From: Desmodesmus armatus
Lineage: Eukaryota > Chlorophyta > Chlorophyceae > Sphaeropleales > Scenedesmaceae
Reading direction: 5' to 3'
Assembly: GCA_007449985.2 (NCBI GenBank)
Contig: VIIQ02000579.1
Coordinates: 62,001 to 126,000, forward strand
Length of the DNA: 64,000 bases
Part shown: piece by piece, positions 46,694-58,054 of the stretch
How the letters are laid out: each line of letters starts with the position of its first letter
Position numbering within the stretch: position 1 is the stretch's first letter
Position numbers and translations under genes: made by a program
Notes under the pieces: generated by a model
What the model saw: only the letters and a program-made list of their open reading frames with translations
Databases searched by the model: none
What the model was told of the DNA's origin: nothing

Positions 46694-47545
46694 ATGCGCA
46701 GACTAGACTCTGCGGATGACCCCCTTGAGTACGAACAACTGGTGGCTGCACACTCAGAAGCAACTCAATCACTGCGCAGGTCCCAAGCAAACCCGCCACC
46801 ACTTGCCCACGACTGGAAAGCTTTCCTATACACGGATGGCAGCCACGTGAAAGGGCAGGATATGGAAGGACCGGGCATTGGGGCGGCTGTGCATGTACCC
46901 GGAGTGAACAGCCAAACCCTGGCAGTGCACGGCGCCTGGCAAGGCGAGGGAGCAGACGCCACGTGCAACACAATCTGCAGGGCGGAACTGGCAGCCCTAC
47001 ACGTAGCCCTCACTCAGTTTGGCACGACACACACCAGAGTCGATGGCACACTACATGTGGCCACGGACAGCCTGGGATCCATGCACGGACTTGCCAAGAT
47101 GATCTCTAGGCCTCAAGACCTGACAGAGCATCGGCACCGGCAGGTCCTTGAAGCCTTAGCCATTGCTGTACGGGATCACCCCGGTACGATCCACCTTTGG
47201 AAAGTGAAGAGCCACGCTGGCATAATAGGCAATGAGATGGCGGATGGTACCGCCGTACAGGTGGCCCCCGGGGAACTACCTATTGATGCTCCACCCCCAC
47301 ATACATATGATGTACCAAGTAACTCGCGCATGCAGATGTATTGGCCATACAAGGAAGTAGACAAGGAACTGCCATCTGGCGTCACCGTGACAGTCACAAA
47401 TCCCCTGCCAGACATGCAAGCCGCCCTTAAACAAGAGGCACATGCAGGTGCAAAGCTTGGCAGCGCGCCCAAAATGGCATATATGCCTCCAGCTGGAGGA
47501 GCGTGGCCGACAAACTACATCACCCAGCCAGTCATGCATTTATGA
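46694..47545 (+). CDS. Retroelement protein part 2: RNase H type 1
   Basis: This frame is in phase with part 1 across the TGA and begins three bases after it (MRRLDSADDPLEYEQL). All four acidic positions of RNase HI are visible: Asp in YTDGSHVKG, Glu in CRAELAALHVAL, Asp in ATDSLGSMHG and Asp in GNEMADGTAV; the KSHAGIIGNE block supplies the conserved His. In retroelements the enzyme removes the RNA strand after reverse transcription. After WPYKEVDKEL the sequence loses family resemblance, and the frame closes at 47545, pointing to a frameshift at roughly 47440-47520. Confidence 0.85.
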   Translation: MRRLDSADDPLEYEQLVAAHSEATQSLRRSQANPPPLAHDWKAFLYTDGSHVKGQDMEGPGIGAAVHVPGVNSQTLAVHGAWQGEGADATCNTICRAELAALHVALTQFGTTHTRVDGTLHVATDSLGSMHGLAKMISRPQDLTEHRHRQVLEALAIAVRDHPGTIHLWKVKSHAGIIGNEMADGTAVQVAPGELPIDAPPPHTYDVPSNSRMQMYWPYKEVDKELPSGVTVTVTNPLPDMQAALKQEAHAGAKLGSAPKMAYMPPAGGAWPTNYITQPVMHL

Positions 47546-48456
47546 CCAGCTCCAAGGTGGACAGGTACACTCGAAAACTAGTGTGGCAATACCGCTGGGG
47601 ACTGCTCCCTACCAACAGACTACTGCACAAAATTGGCAAGGCCCCAACCAACCAGTGTCCGCTCTGTGGACAGGAAGACGGAGGGCACCACGCCATCAGC
47701 GGCTGCAAGGAGCTGTCCGCCGCGTACACGCGCCGCCACAATGACGCCGGCACGGAAATTCTGGAAGCTATCAGCAGAGGCAAGGAAGCAGGAAATGTCT
47801 TCTTGTCAGACGTGGGTTACACCAGAAGAAAGGCCCCATCAGAGGTGCCGGAGGGCATGCAGCCACACCGCTTCATGAGGCACATGGACAATCCGTCCAT
47901 GTTCAGCCACGACCTTGCGGAGGCCCTCAAAGGCTATCGGGACAGCGTTCCCGACATCATCATGCTGAAATACTTCCCAGACAACAACGAGTGGGTCTTC
48001 GACATCGTCGAAATAAAATACTGCAGGGACACGGACCCGATGCCGCAACAAGAAAGAGCGGCAGCACAACACGCCGCACTGAAAGAACTGATCTTGGCCC
48101 ATGAGCCCACAGCCACAGTTCGCATCGTCACTCTGCTGCTAGGGGCATCAGGTATAATCTACGAGTCCTTCCTGAAAGAAATGCGCGACCTCGGAGTAGG
48201 CGGCTCCGCCCTCACATCCCTAGCTCGACGCCTGCACCACATAGCAGTACGCAACCTCAGACTAATCTGGACACAACGCAGAGCCATCCTCATGGGCCGC
48301 AACAAGCGCCCAGGGAAGAAAGGCAAACGCGACAAGGGCCGACGGCCACACAAGCAACACTCAAGGCCTACCCGCCGCTGTACAGCCCAACAAGGCACAA
48401 AGCGTCTCCTCGTCAGGTCAGAGCCGGACCACAGGAAACGTCGCAAAAAGCGATGA
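47503..48456 (+). CDS. Retroelement protein part 3: zinc knuckle and PD-(D/E)XK nuclease-like domain
   Basis: It is in another frame, overlapping part 2 by 43 bases. The meaningful sequence starts at about SHAFMTSSKVDRYTRKLVWQ. A zinc-binding CPLCGQEDGGHHAISGC motif follows, typical of C-termini of non-LTR elements. Then comes VPDIIML ... VFDIVEIKYCRDTDP, which fits the D...ExK pattern of restriction-like endonucleases used by R2/CRE/Dualen-type elements to nick target DNA. The C-terminus is strongly basic (KRPGKKGKRDKGRRPHKQHS), fitting nucleic-acid binding. The ATG at 47503 is not necessarily used; the part was probably fused to part 2 originally. Confidence 0.75.
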   Translation: MADKLHHPASHAFMTSSKVDRYTRKLVWQYRWGLLPTNRLLHKIGKAPTNQCPLCGQEDGGHHAISGCKELSAAYTRRHNDAGTEILEAISRGKEAGNVFLSDVGYTRRKAPSEVPEGMQPHRFMRHMDNPSMFSHDLAEALKGYRDSVPDIIMLKYFPDNNEWVFDIVEIKYCRDTDPMPQQERAAAQHAALKELILAHEPTATVRIVTLLLGASGIIYESFLKEMRDLGVGGSALTSLARRLHHIAVRNLRLIWTQRRAILMGRNKRPGKKGKRDKGRRPHKQHSRPTRRCTAQQGTKRLLVRSEPDHRKRRKKR

Positions 48457-48470
48457 TTTACACTTCACAC

Positions 48471-48532
48471 CCCCTCCATGCCCTCGGGCTGGAGGGGTCA
48501 GGTGGGGGGTGTGGTAGTCTAGCATGCTAGAC
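48471..48532 (+). other. Two hairpins in the retroelement 3' region
   Basis: CCCCTCCA (48471-48478) pairs with TGGAGGGG (48490-48497) around an 11-base loop. GTCTAGCATGCTAGAC (48517-48532) is a perfect 16-bp palindrome. Both lie after the stop codon and before the TTAC tail, where an element-encoded enzyme could recognise the transcript. Confidence 0.75.
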
Positions 48533-48604
48533 ATGCACACCCCTCTTGCCTTAACGTTACGCCAGTGGTTCGCCATAGGCGTAGTTGCTTACCTACCTAC
48601 TTAC

Positions 48605-48618
48605 TTACTCCCTTGTCC
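48605..48618 (+). repeat. Target-site duplication, right copy
   Basis: An exact copy of TTACTCCCTTGTCC at 44822-44835. The element tail (TTAC repeats) abuts it, so the exact boundary is ambiguous by a few bases. Confidence 0.9.
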
Positions 48619-49233
48619 TCTTCCACGACTGTGCTCAGCAGCTGCTGCATGGTGGGTGTGGCCTGGCTGATGTTGCGCACACAGAAGCAATGCGCTGATT
48701 CCGCATTTTGCTCGCAGGGGCAGCGGGTGATGGCAAGCGTGGGGGCCAAGGAGGTGGCCGTTGGCAGGCCTGGCTCGGCTGCACTCATGACCGGTGAGGA
48801 GTAGCAGCTGCTCTGGCCCAAGCTGCAACTGCTGCCCCTGCGGCTGCCATTGCTGCCGCTACTGCTGTCGTGGACGGCAGCGCTGCTGCTGCCTTTGCTG
48901 CCACTGCTGCTGCCAGCAGGGCCAGCTACAGCTGGCCCAGGGCCAAAGCTAGGCAGCCTGCAATGCTCTGGCTGCAAGGCAGTGCTCAGGACCCACGCAA
49001 GCAAGCCCTTGCTGGCAGCTACTGAGCCTACCCCACTACCCTCACCCTGGCTGCCGCGTGTCTTGCCCCCTGCCTTTTTCAGTGGCAGCAGCAGCCTGGC
49101 CAGCCAGTGGCAACTTGCCATAGCATCTTTAGCAGCCAGTGCTGAGAGCATGGCCCCAAGCTGCATCAAGATGTGGCCAGTTAGAGCCATTGCAGCTGGA
49201 TGCGGCTCTATGCAACGTTCATAACAGGGCTTG

Positions 49234-49266
<33 letters not shown>

Positions 49267-49653
49267 CCAGGCTGGTTTGCTTGCTGTGGATCACCCCTGA
49301 GTATGGGTGCATTCACTGGGCCACCTAGCCCACCAAACAGCAGAGTGAGGCAGGTGCACAGGGCAGTGCTGGTGGCCTCACTTGCAAGGCTGCCAGGCAG
49401 CTTGACAACCGTCAGCAGCAGCGACAGTGCGGCCTGCGTCAGGAGCTGCCGATGCAGCTGCCTGCTGTGTGTTCTCTCACAGTCTTGAAGCCGCAGTGTC
49501 TTCGACAGCACCTGCGTGACGACCCACGACAGTTGGCCGACTGCAAGCTGCAACAGCGCCAAAGCCTGGTCGGCGTTTCCGCTGGCACCAGCAGCAGCAG
49601 CGGAGTGTGCCGGCAGCTGCTGCCGCTGCTGCTGCTGCCCTGTTTTCGTCTTT

Positions 49654-49685
<32 letters not shown>

Positions 49686-49914
49686 GTATTCGGCGTCTAC
49701 AGCAGCCCGAGCAGCAGCGGCCAGGTACCTGACAGCAGCCTCTGCAAGCTGCATTACATAAGCCATGCGGACACAGTGTGAAAGCTGCCCTGCATCCCAC
49801 TCAAGCTTGCGGCCAAGCAGGTGGTTCAGCAGCTCTAGGCAGCTCAGTACTGCTGCCTGCATGGCTGCACCATCAGCTGCGGCTGCACCCACAGCTTCTA
49901 CCCCCTTGACTGAA

Positions 49915-49964
<50 letters not shown>

Positions 49965-50473
49965 ATCACCACCAACCGCTCTTGGTGGAGCTGATGCAGC
50001 AAAACCACTGGCGTCTCTTTGCTGCTTCTGCTCCTGTTGCTGCACGGCTTTCGCAAGCACCTGCTGATGCCGCTGCTGGTGCTGCACAGTTTCCACAAGC
50101 AGCTCCGGGTCCAGGTGCTGGTAGTGCTGCGTTGCGTGTGCCAGCAGCCGCTGCACCCAGTCCTGTTTGCACGCCGCTTCCGCAAGCAGCTCCTGTTGCT
50201 GAGCTGCTTCCCCAAGCACCTGCTGCTGCCGCTGCTGTTGGTGCTGCGCTGCGCCTGCAAGCAGCTGCTGCTCCCACTCCTGTAACACGCCTCCGGCCAG
50301 CAGCAGCTGCGCTGCTTCCCCAAGCACCTGCTGCTGCCGCTGCTTCTGCTGCTGCGCCGCTTCCGTCAGCAGCTGCTGCAGCAGCCGCAGCACCAGCCCC
50401 ACCACCTGCCAGAGCGCCTCACGCTTAGTACCCCTGTGTCCCTGCTGCTGCTGCTGCTGCTGCTGCTGTCCCA

Positions 50474-50513
<40 letters not shown>

Positions 50514-50866
50514 GCCTCCTGCACTGATACCCCACGAGAGCTCCCTGCACTGTGTGCAGATGAGGCGTGTCAGGTCAGCTGCTTGTGCCACCAGCTGCAG
50601 CCTGTGAACACTGCCCAGCTGCAGCGCTGCAGTAGCCGTTGACAGCAGCACAACAGGCAGCTGGGCAACATGAGCAGCAGCAAACTGCCCTGGCTGCAAC
50701 CCGGCCAGCCAGCTAACGGCTGGCGCCTCAGGACCGCAGGCCTGCAAGGGGTATGATAGCAGCAGCGCACTGTCTAGCCACTTCGCACAGCACTTGTCGA
50801 AGCAGTAGGTGTACGCAGCCTCAAACCGCAGCCGCAGCCGCCGCCGCCGCATGGTGCTGCCTGTGC

Positions 50867-50905
<39 letters not shown>

Positions 50906-51344
50906 CGTCACTGCTGCCAGCGTCACTACTGCTGCCGGCGTCACTGCTGCCGGCGTCACTGCTGCTGCTGCTGCTGCTGTCGTCGTGGAGGCCTCCCCTC
51001 CAGTTGACCTCGTCCTGCAGTTTCAAGGGGTACCCCATGTCCTGCCAGCTGCCCTGCAGCAGCGGGGCCCAGCCGGGGACAGCTGACAGCCATGGGGGCA
51101 GCTGATCATGCAGCCGCTGGGCAGAACGCAGCAGGTGCTGCTCGGCAGCAGCGGCGGCTGTGGCGGCAGCAGCGGCGGCAGCAGCTGCGGCAACAGCAGC
51201 AGCTTCTGTGGGACTGCCTACTGCTGTCGCTTCTGCTGCTGCGGTGATGGCAGCTGCTGCAGCAGGCACTGGTGTGGTGCTGTTGCAAGGGCTGGTGAAG
51301 GGTGACGGCTCCCCATCACCAGCTGGAGCAGCAGAATGCGCAGC

Positions 51345-51394
<50 letters not shown>

Positions 51395-53624
51395 CTGCAG
51401 GCAGGCCCTCGGGTGCTGCTGCTGCTGCTACCGCTCTATCCAACGCCTGTTGTTGCTGTTCCCGCTGCTGTTGCAGCTGCTGCTCGCGTTTCTGTTTCAT
51501 CTCCAGCAACCACACCAGCTGCAGCCCATCAAAGGCCATAGATGTTGCACACAGCGGCAGCAGCTGCTGGTAGCAATCCAGCAACTGCTGCATATGCACA
51601 GGGAAATCCACCTCTTTGCCGGCTGCCGGCTGCTGCTGCTGCTGCTCTGGGCGAGGGATGTAGGTCACAAGCTCAAAGCAGACTGCTTTCCCCAACTCCA
51701 CAGCAGCAGCAACACCGCCCAGGCGGGGCGGGGCCAACTTCCGCCTGCGCTGCTTTGTCAGGATTGCGTTCACCCGCTGCATGTCAGCCATACACTGCAG
51801 GTGGCATGCAGCCACCTGTGCAGTTGTTGACACCACACCAGCAGCAGCAGGCGCGGCCAGGACACCACGCCCAGGCCAAAAAGCTATGAGGGCGTAGGCC
51901 CACGTGTACAGCTCCTGACTGCGATCTAGGCCGTCTGCTGCGTGCAAGGGGGTGTCCACTGCTGAATAGAGCTGTTGCATGAGTTGCTTGCTGAGGGTCG
52001 GGGCCTTCCCTGCACTGCCACTGCCTTGAGAGTCCTGCACATGGCAAGATCAGCATCAAGCAGCAGCAGCAGACACACATAGGATTCCATGCAAGTGGTT
52101 CCTACCAGGTGAAATAGGCAGCAACACGTCCCATGACACACATAACCCATTGTGCACCCCCGACGTAAATGACAGCTAGACTTCACCAACAGGCACGGGG
52201 TGAACACCACAACGCACAAAGTATCACTGGCACAAAGTTTCTGGAGGGTGTACTTTCTGAAGAGATGTGTTCCCCACCTGTTTGACAGTAAGCTGGTGCT
52301 GAGCCTCATCCACCCACTGCAGCAGCAGCTGCCGATGCTGCTTCCACTCCCCACGCAGAGCCTGTGCCTCCTTCCCTAGCAGCGACAGCAAGCCGCTCGT
52401 GCCCAGGGCAACAGCAGCCTGGGTACGAGCATAGCGCAGCGCAGTGGAGCCGGGGACACTGCTGCTGCTGCTGCAGGTGCAGCTGTCGCCGCCGCCGGGG
52501 TTGCTGCTGTTGCCGTTTTCACAGCTGCTGCTGCTGCTAGTGGCGGTGCTGCCACTGCTGCTGCGGCTGCTGTTACTGGCGAAGTCTGAGAGTCCTGTGG
52601 CATAACTGCCTTCCTCATCAAACACACCCAGCACCAGCCTGCAGCACGGATGGAGAGCCGGACAGGCATACGTGTGGGTGCTTCACCCTCTGTCCTTGGC
52701 AATGCTGTGCTGGCATACGATAACACCTCAATCCATAGCTTGTCTGACAAGGTCACCTAGCACTACATGACATGTGCATGTGTCACTTTCAAGCTGCATC
52801 TGCTGTATGCGCCTTTCACGTATATCTGCCCTTGGTGGTGTGTTTTTTTTTGGGGGCTGGTCTTGTTTGCCGGTCTTGCTGCAGGTTTTTCTTGCAGGTG
52901 TGTCTTCCCAGTTCATCCCGTGTGGAGAGTACCGCTCAGCGGTGAAAGTATCCACTTGTAACAACCTCCCCCCCCAAAAATATCTCCGTAAAGGGCGACC
53001 AGGTAACGACCTGGTCCAGTAAAGTTGCAGTTGTAGTAGTATTGGGTAGTGTGTGATATGCGTTCATGGGGAGCCGCATGGGGTGACTAATCCGCAGCAA
53101 TCCACAATACTTTGACACTGTCACTGTCACCACGTCTTGCCAGCCACTCACGTTTCATATGCCTCTGTCACCCTCCTGAAAGCCCGAGCGCTGTGGCCCT
53201 GCTTCAGTATAGCAGCAGCCATTGCAGGAAGCACCTTGTGCAGGTTGCTGTCCAGCACTCCATCCACTTCCCGCACTGCATCCTGCTGCTGCTCCAGCAA
53301 GTGCGCCAGCAGTGGCACCAAGCGGCACGGACAGCCCCTTGATAACCCAATGCATGTCACCAAATCGAGCTGCTGTGTGGTGATATCAGCACTGCTCACC
53401 AGGCTTGGTATGGATATCCCGCCTTTCTGTCGGGCCACCTTCTGTAGGCAGTCGTGCAGGTATGTGGCCGAGTTGAGCATGATGTTCATGTTGGCGTCTG
53501 CGTCTGCCCTGCTGCACCCTGCTGCACCCTGCAGTTGCTTGCTGAGCTCGCTGAGGGTGTTGCTGCTGCTGTTGTTGCCAGGCTGGCGCTCCGGCGCCAT
53601 GTCTGGACCCTGTGCTGGCAGCAT
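48605..53624 (-). pseudogene. MYND gene B+C, 5' part, interrupted by the retroelement
   Basis: Minus-strand exons 53624-53152, 52638-52278 and 52034 onward follow the same structure and phases as paralogue D. The start MLPAQGPDMAPERQPG aligns with MPAQAVSMAPKCQAG in D. The protein has an N-terminal region (LVPLLAHLLEQQQDAV), a Ser-rich exon 2, LYTWAYALIAFWPGRGVLAA at the start of exon 3, then poly-Q/A/S sequence. It runs into element sequence after VVEEDKGV and stops at 48597, losing the MYND finger. Codon phase on the two sides of the element agrees, so the insertion hit a then-open exon. In its C-terminal part it is closer to A than to D. Confidence 0.8.
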
Positions 53625-55250
53625 GGCTGCTGTCAGTGGGGCCCCTTATTCACGCATCAGTATCTGGTTCTCATCACGTGTGCTGGGCAATACTAAGTCC
53701 TGCTGCTGCATCAGCGCAGCTCCAGCACCAGCAGCAGTTTTGGACCTCAAGACAAGTGCGCACAGCCCTGATGGGTAAAGCACTGCAACAATTGAGAGAA
53801 CAAATCTGCATTAGTTCATGCTGCCAAACGTGGGCCTTGAGCTGATTTGGTTTCATGGTTGCCGTTGTCAACCACCACGCCTAGGAAAACCCAGAGGACG
53901 TACCCAGCTTCATTTTTTAAGGCATGGTAACCATCTTTATTGCCCTTTGCAAGCTGGGACTCTTCTTCGGGCTTCGTACTGCTGTTCATGGGTATGCTTG
54001 GCAAACTGGGTTGCAGCTCTACTCTGTACAACCATCTGTGCTGTGTAGTCATTGCATCGTGTTGATGCTGGGAGTGAAAACGTCAGACCAGTGTTCATAA
54101 CTGACAAGCTGGACACAATCAGCAACCTAGACTAGGCACAACCAACCTCAGATGCACGCAAAATTAGCTGCAGCACATGCAGGAAGCGGCTGGGCAAATC
54201 AGGGGTAGTAAGGGGACCCTTACTACCCCTGGGGCAAATCAGCATCACCTACTGAACCATCAGAGTTGGTGGGAGATTTCAATGGCGATGCAACTGCACA
54301 GCAGCACTGCGCTGATGACACAAAAACCAATCACGGGTTCAGCAGCCCACAACATGCAAATTTGTCATAGTGTTTTGTACAAAACACAAGGCTGGGTGTT
54401 GCACCAGCCAGCAGGGCAGGCACCTCGGCTGCGCCTGATGTACAGCAAGCTTGATGCAGACACCCAAGGCCATGCACACTGCACTAGAAGCAGTGCAAAC
54501 AAGTCCCAGCCGCACAGAAGTGCATGGCTCAGAACATAACGTATGCATACTAGTCCTGCAACCAACTTGTCACGTAAAAGAAACAAAGGAATGTCCAGGG
54601 CAGTGCAATGTGGGCAATACCCTAGACAGCCTCCAACCTCCAGAAACCGCCAACTGTACAGCCCCAAAGTAGGCTCAGCGCAGAACCCTGTCGAGCGCAA
54701 GACTTAGAGCCCAGGCCGCTATCTGCATGCATAAGCCACTAGTAAGCAGCACACGTCTGTGCAATTGCAAGACTTGCTTGATCCTCAAGCGGCTATCAGT
54801 AGGCTGCCATGCTGCTGACAGCGTCAGACAAATCAATCATTGGATGTACAGACTGAAGGCAGTGAAAGTGTGGTTGCTGTCAGCACCAGCCCCGAGCATG
54901 CATGCAAGGCAGCCAAGGCCAGTGGCCTTAGGCCACCCAAACAATACATGCCCACCGGCATGCCTGGGCCCAAGGGGCAATATGCTCCACGCTGATGCGC
55001 AGCCCGCCAAAACGATACTTGCAACAATGCACCTGTTGGAACACCATGCACATGCATGCTAACGACAATGCACCAAAACACCAATGACACACAGACCGGC
55101 AAAGAAAAATGGGCATGAAACCGTGCGCAGCCTGTAACATGTTATTCACGTTACGGATCATGAGAGCCATCCAGCCACACCGCCTCCAACATGCAGCTGA
55201 TACCTGGCGCTGTGACACATATGTGCATTGGGTGGAGTCAAGCTCAATGT
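53625..55250. other. Spacer between MYND genes; mixed upstream flank of C and downstream flank of D
   Basis: No convincing gene. Sequence around 53930-54540 resembles 61260-61770, the upstream side of gene D (for instance GTTCATGGGTATGCTTG and TTGCACCAGCCAGCA). Sequence 54600-55205 matches the downstream side of gene B (41850-43770). The boundary between the two tandem units therefore lies near 54550. Confidence 0.6.
54192..54241. repeat. Short palindromic insertion flanked by a direct repeat
   Basis: AGGGGTAGTAAGGG (54201-54214) and CCCTTACTACCCCT (54217-54230) form a perfect 14-bp stem with a two-base loop. GGGCAAATCAG occurs on both sides, at 54192-54202 and 54232-54242, like a target-site duplication. 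Confidence 0.85.
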
Positions 55251-55409
55251 TTACACATTCAGTTCAGCGTTGGACGAAGTGAAGGCATCTGCGCCCGCAC
55301 TGTCTCCCGCTGTAGCTGCTGCTGGTGCTGGTGCCGGTGCTGCTGGTGCTGCTGTAGCTGCTGGTGCTGCTGTAGCTGCTGGTGCTGGTGCTGCTGCTGT
55401 AGCTGCTCG

Positions 55410-55447
<38 letters not shown>

Positions 55448-56984
55448 GCTGCAGGTGTTGGCACACCGCCCTGTGTGTCACCCGGTGTGCCTCCTGGCAG
55501 GAGGCAGAGCAGTACCTGCACACACACCACACAGCAGCAGCAGCAGCAGCAGCAGCAGCCACGATGCATTTGATGGAGTCAACTGTGCTGAACAGCATTC
55601 ACCAGATTGTGAAAAGCTCACTAGTGCATGGTGACATATTATGCATACAGCACCCCAGAGGCCCTTCTCAGGCTTGACTGAACTTTGTCGGCGAGCGCCA
55701 TGTGGGCTGGAGAGTAGACCCATCAGCATGATGCCCTTCACATTATATATCCCGCTAGCTTTCGGTATGCACGCGTGTCAGTGCACCCCATGTCCCAGCC
55801 ACTGGGTGTGGCACCCTGTCCCCACACAAGCCAGTGCATCCCGCTCTCAATATTGTTGCCCCGGGCCAGTAGCACCCCTCCCCTAAACTAGAATGCACGC
55901 ACAAAAATCAGTCAGCCCCCTCTCAGACCTGCAAGCCGCGAAAACCCACCTGGCCGCAAAGCAGTGCGCCGGCGCGGCTGTTGTCGCCCCCTTGTCCACT
56001 GCAATGCATCCTGCACACACGCAGGCCTTGCCCCGCACCAGCAGGAAGCTCTCACTCGCTGTACGCCAGGACACACAGATGGGGTTGTTGCAGCCGTAGC
56101 GGGTCGGCAACAGGGCCGACAGCAACACACCAAGCCTGTGCAGCCTGCCGGCATATTCCCGCAGACAGCCTGAACACATGTCGTGCACAGCTTCGGCGTG
56201 GTCAACTCGAGTATTCTGCACGGCGTGCGGTATAGCCTCCATCTGGCTTTGAATGACCTTCATTTGCAGGCGGACTTGAGCAACACTGCGTGCCGGTGCA
56301 CCCGCCCGCCTGGCTTCAGCTAATTCTGCAGCACGCTGGGCCATTTGGCTTTGCAAATGTGCCAGCACTTCCTCCTGCTTGACGGTTTGACCCCTGATTT
56401 CACTGTCTTGTTCCAACACAGTGCCCACCAGCTGCTGCAGGGCCTCTGTGTGCTGCCTGAGGCTGTGCAGGCAGAAGCAGTGGGCTGAGGCGGCCTCCTG
56501 CTCGCAGGGGCAGTGGGTGATGGCAAGCGTGCCGGAGGAAATGCTGACGCTTTTGGGTGGGGCTGTCCTGCTGGCACCTGGCTCGGCTGCACACATGACC
56601 GGCATGCGGCAGCTGCTGCTGCTGCTGGTGATGCTGCTGCTGCGGCTGGTGTTGCTGCTGCAATCCACGCCAGTGCTACCCCCGCCCCCGCTGCCGCCAA
56701 GGGTGGCAGCTGCAGCTGGCGGCGGAGTGAAGCTGACCATCTTGCAGTGATCAGGCCGTAGTATATAGCAGAGCAGCCACCCCAGGGAGCCTTGTGAGCT
56801 GCCCCTGCTCTTTACAGCACCAGACTCCCTAAACTTACTCAGCAGCAGCTTTTCCAGCCAACGGCAGGCCACCAATGCATCAGCAGCAGCCAGCGTTGAC
56901 AGGCTATTCCCCAGCTGCATCAGCGTGTGGCCTGCCAACGCCAACACAGCAGGGTGTGGCTCCACACACTGCAGAGGCCGCCAC

Positions 56985-57020
<36 letters not shown>

Positions 57021-58005
57021 TGGTGCAGACCAGGCTGATCGACGCCTTGCTGTACACTATCTCTCGCTGCAGCTTCCAAGATACGGGCCTCTTCTAATGG
57101 GCCTCCCAGCTCCCAACCCAACAGGAGACCCAGGCAGCTGCACAGGGCATCACTGGTGTCCTTGCGCAGTGTGACACTGGGCAGCTTGGTGACCGTCAGC
57201 AGCAGCGACACTGAGGCCTGTACCAGCAGCTGCATATGCAGCTGCTGGTCCTCAGGCGACGGGCACGGCTCGTTCCACCCATACGCGGCCTTGAGCAGTA
57301 CACGCCCCATGCCCCACGTCAAGTTTGACACTGCACGCTGAAGACCGTCAAATGCCCCTAGAGTTGCCATGCTGACACCTAGCTGCTCTGTAGAAGCAGC
57401 AGACTGCGCCGGCAGTTGCTGCTGCTGCTGCTGCTGTTTCTCCCTGTTTGGCGGGGGAGAGAACTCCTGCTGCTGCTGCTGCTGCTGCTGTGCCCCCGGT
57501 GGCGGCAAATCTTCCTGCTCCACCTGCTGCTGCTGCCGCAGCGGCTGCTGCTGCTGCTGTGGCCGCGGCGGCGGCAAACCCTCCTGCTCCTGCTGCTGCT
57601 GCTGCTGCTGTTGCTGCTGCAGTGTGGGGTCTGCAGCACCCAGCGTAGCCCTAGCGAGGTGCCTCACAGCCGCCTCTGCTAGCTGCAGCAGGTATGCCAT
57701 GCGCACACAGTGTGGGAGCTGCCTCACATCCCACTTCACCCTGCACAGCAGGTGGTTCAGCAGCTCCAGACAACTCTGTACAGCTGCCCGCATGGCTGCA
57801 ACATCTGCTACTGCTCCTGCGGTTGCTGTACTGTCTACTGCTGCTCCTGGCGACTGCAGTCGTGATGCAGGTGCTGCTGCTGCAGCAGCAGCTGTGATGC
57901 TTTCTTGCTGCTGTTGCTGCGCCGCTTCCGCCAGCAGCTGCTGCAGCAGCCGCAGCACCAGCCCCACCACCTGCCAGAGCGCCTTTTGTTGAGTCCCCCT
58001 GTGTC

Positions 58006-58054
<49 letters not shown>

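Larger units (their letters stand above)
44836..48604 (+). mobile_element. Non-LTR-like retroelement without visible reverse transcriptase, inserted in a MYND gene
   Basis: A 3769-bp unit bounded by the 14-bp duplication TTACTCCCTTGTCC and ending in a (TTAC)n-like tail (about 48588-48608). It has no terminal repeats, so it fits a non-LTR mechanism. It encodes, in order, a PHD-like zinc finger, a methyltransferase-like region, RNase H, a CCHC-type knuckle and a PD-(D/E)XK nuclease-like domain. I see no reverse transcriptase catalytic box. It lies antisense to the host gene. One in-frame stop and one frameshift divide the reading frame, so this copy is probably inactive. The leader before the first ATG is only 67 bp, so 5' truncation is possible. 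Confidence 0.85.

Noticed and set aside
44836..48604. DNA transposon or LTR element
   Set aside because: No terminal inverted or long direct repeats; the 14-bp duplication, simple-repeat tail, RNase H and nuclease-like domain fit a non-LTR mechanism better.
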